Of a stretch of 64,000 nucleotides of DNA, positions 62,503-64,000 are shown one piece after another; the first letter of the stretch is position 1, and each line of letters starts with the position of its first letter. The translations under genes and the position numbers were made by a program. The DNA is taken from NCBI RefSeq assembly GCF_039749495.1, contig NZ_JBDLLU010000002.1, positions 62,001 through 126,000 on the forward strand. Reading direction: 5' to 3'. The notes beneath the pieces are model-generated. The model was not told the DNA's origin. It ran no database searches and worked only from the letters and a program-made list of their open reading frames with translations. Origin of the DNA: Dehalogenimonas sp. THU2. GTDB lineage: Bacteria; Chloroflexota; Dehalococcoidia; Dehalococcoidales; Dehalococcoidaceae.

Positions 62503-62923
62503 CGCGCTCTCCTGTTGCCGGATTTAGATGTGAGATTTTACTCGATTAGCGCAACGCGGGCAAATCGCCCCCGCCGCCGATGTCAAACAAGACGGCGTAT
62601 TATAGCATCTTTGGGCTACAAATGCTGCCCTTCCAGTGGGAAATTACAAGATACAAGATACAAATTCACTGTGCTTCGCTCAGTACGAGCTAAACAAATT
62701 CCAGGGGGGCAAGATTGCTTCGTCAAGGGGTCGCAAAGACGGGGAAAACGGTTTCGATATGCATTTTTCGCTAATGGGGAATCCATGGATCCTCCGCTTT
62801 CGCGTAGGATGACAAAAGGGCGGCATGGCAGGCGGGTTGCGCGTCACGCTCGTTTGGCGGCATCGAGATCGTTTCGCCGGAGGCTCACGATGACGATTGG
62901 TGATGGGCCGGTGGTGCGCCTTC
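62503..62923. other. Intergenic region with gyrA-operon promoter and degenerate repeats
   Basis: The right boundary of the TPR-gyrA unit. An extended -10 promoter lies at 62599-62607. The remaining 300 bases contain CAAGATACAAGATACAAATT (62646-62665), a degenerate GATTGCTTCG repeat (62711-62745) and no ORF I can support. Confidence 0.55.
62599..62607 (-). promoter_or_regulatory. Extended -10 promoter of the TPR-gyrA operon
   Basis: The minus strand reads TGCTATAAT (TGnTATAAT) about 97 bases before the TPR gene's ATG. No clear -35 was seen. Confidence 0.6.
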
Positions 62924-64000
62924 CTATAAGTTCTTGAGCGCCGACGCCAGACCGTCGAGAGGCAGAGAACTCTGCTCCGAGTTGCTCATGTCACGCAGGA
63001 TCACCGTGCGAGTTTCAAGTTCCGATTCGCCGAGGATGAGGGCGTACTTGGCTCCCACCGCCGAGGCGCCGCGCAGCTGGGCTTTCAGGCTGCGGCCGCC
63101 GAGGGATTGGACCAGACCGATGCCCTCCCGCCGCAGGTCCGCGGCCAGGGTGAAGGCCACCAGCGCGGCGGAGTCTCCCAGCCAGGCGAGGTAGAAACGG
63201 GGCGCCGGTAATGGCGGGACGGCGACGTTCTGGCGCTTGAGGTTCAGGATGATGCGCTCGATGCCGGTGGCGAAGCCGGTGGCCGGGGTGGAATCGCCGC
63301 CGAGTTGTTCTAACAGCCCGTCATAGCGGCCGCCGCCGCCGATGGTGGACTGGGCGCCTTCTTCCTGCGGCTGGATCTCGAAAACGGTGCGACGGTAGTA
63401 GTCCAGGCCGCGCACCAGGCAGTTGTTGATCTCAAAGGGGATGCCTACGGCTCCCAGCATGGCAATGAGTTTCTCAAAATGCGCCTTGCAGTCCGGGCAC
63501 AGGTAATCCGTTGAGCGCGGCGCTTTGGCCGCGGCGGCGCGGCAATCCGGCTTCTTGCAGTCGAGCAGTCGCAAAGGATTCTTGTGGTAGCGGACGCGGC
63601 AGTCCTGGCACTGGGTGTCAATGCAGCTCTCGTAATAGGCCTTGAGTGCCGCAACGTATTCCGCGCGGCACTCCGGGCAGCCGATGGAATTGAGCTGCAC
63701 CGGCAGCGTGGTCAGTCCCAGTTCTGAGTAGAAGCGCCAGGCCATGTCGATGACCTCGGCGTCGGCGCCGGCGTCCGCCTCGCCGATAAGTTCGAAACCG
63801 AACTGGTGATGCTCCCGGTAGCGGCCGGCCTGGGGGCGGTCATAGCGGAAGATGTTGGCCAGGTAATAAAGCTTGACCGGCTTGGGGCGGGAGCCCATGC
63901 CGTGCTCCAGGTAGGCGCGGCACACCGGGGCGGTGCCCTCAGGGCGGAGGGTCAGATCGGAACCGCCGCGGTCGGCAAAGGTGTACATCTCCTTGGAGAC
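62924..64000 (-). CDS. hisS: Histidyl-tRNA synthetase, 5' end beyond the window
   Basis: The 358 visible residues include class II motif 2 (YYLANIFRYDRPQAGRYREHHQFGFELIG), the histidine loop LVRGLDYYRRTVFEI, motif 3 (GFATGIERIIL) and a C-terminal anticodon domain ending LASALKNL. The part before VSKEMYTFADRGG is missing. A cysteine-rich insertion (CPEC, CQDC, LDCKKPDC, CPDC at about 130-215 of the full protein) probably binds zinc, as in some Firmicute and thermophile enzymes. Confidence 0.95.
   Translation of the reverse strand, partial: VSKEMYTFADRGGSDLTLRPEGTAPVCRAYLEHGMGSRPKPVKLYYLANIFRYDRPQAGRYREHHQFGFELIGEADAGADAEVIDMAWRFYSELGLTTLPVQLNSIGCPECRAEYVAALKAYYESCIDTQCQDCRVRYHKNPLRLLDCKKPDCRAAAAKAPRSTDYLCPDCKAHFEKLIAMLGAVGIPFEINNCLVRGLDYYRRTVFEIQPQEEGAQSTIGGGGRYDGLLEQLGGDSTPATGFATGIERIILNLKRQNVAVPPLPAPRFYLAWLGDSAALVAFTLAADLRREGIGLVQSLGGRSLKAQLRGASAVGAKYALILGESELETRTVILRDMSNSEQSSLPLDGLASALKNL

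Overview
The window looks like a chromosomal segment of an obligately anaerobic Chloroflexota bacterium of class Dehalococcoidia, most like Dehalogenimonas. The main marker is a stand-alone gene for a reductive-dehalogenase membrane anchor (RdhB type, 12742-13011). Supporting signs are moderately high GC, small intergenic gaps, a RemA/DUF370-gmk pair, two PlsY paralogs and GAAC-N4-GTTC SOS box logic. The genus call is an inference from protein resemblance; no 16S or marker search was possible. Most of the window is housekeeping DNA, with one small accessory island (about 52.3-55.7 kb) and many dispersed intergenic repeats.

Layout, left half. 1-1.9 kb: a minus-strand operon of two paralogous UbiE-type methyltransferases and the start of a dehydroquinate-synthase-family enzyme. 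2-5.2 kb: der-plsY-gpsA (ribosome assembly GTPase and phospholipid entry). 5.3-6.2 kb: argF. 6.5-12.2 kb: plus-strand dksA-like/lspA/rluD and RDD/gltX/DUF3795/small ORF/radical SAM genes. 12.3-13.1 kb: a 44-residue peptide gene and the orphan rdhB with a perfect consensus promoter and strong terminator. 13.1-19.4 kb: holA, then two potassium-uptake loci (usp-trkA-trkA and small ORF-trkA-trkH). 19.6-22.2 kb: a cation efflux CDF protein and a DUF47/PiT phosphate pair. 22.4-24.5 kb: remA-gmk, a DUF4342 protein and an unknown protein. 24.6-31.1 kb: polA, PAP2 phosphatase, mutM, an EamA transporter, an Asp/Glu racemase and rpsU.

Layout, right half. 31.2-35.9 kb: alaS-ruvX-HPP-tgt, reading leftward from one strong promoter. 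36.1-38.0 kb: ROK sugar kinase and galU. 38.1-46.4 kb is more specialised: a Tat-exported multicopper oxidase, an iron alcohol dehydrogenase with an operator-like inverted repeat, a four-gene cysteine-rich membrane redox cluster (42144-44315), a small membrane protein and an M1-type metallopeptidase. 46.6-52.3 kb: gyrB, relA/spoT and mscS. 52.3-55.7 kb: a terminase-only phage remnant whose large subunit is broken by one in-frame UGA, repeats that carry promoter -35 elements, and a solitary DpnI-type methyl-directed endonuclease. 55.8-64 kb: ilvE, a second plsY, a class II aldolase, lexA with its own SOS box, gyrA, a TPR protein and hisS running off the right edge.

Several genes (polA, the ROK kinase, the 124-residue membrane protein, the small terminase gene) have a near-consensus -10 only 6-8 bases before the ATG and no Shine-Dalgarno, so leaderless mRNAs seem common here. 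Composite intergenic repeats (AT-rich inverted arms around GC-rich palindromes) recur at about ten places. They have invaded two genes: an in-frame insertion in the PolA linker and the C-terminal tail of MutM.
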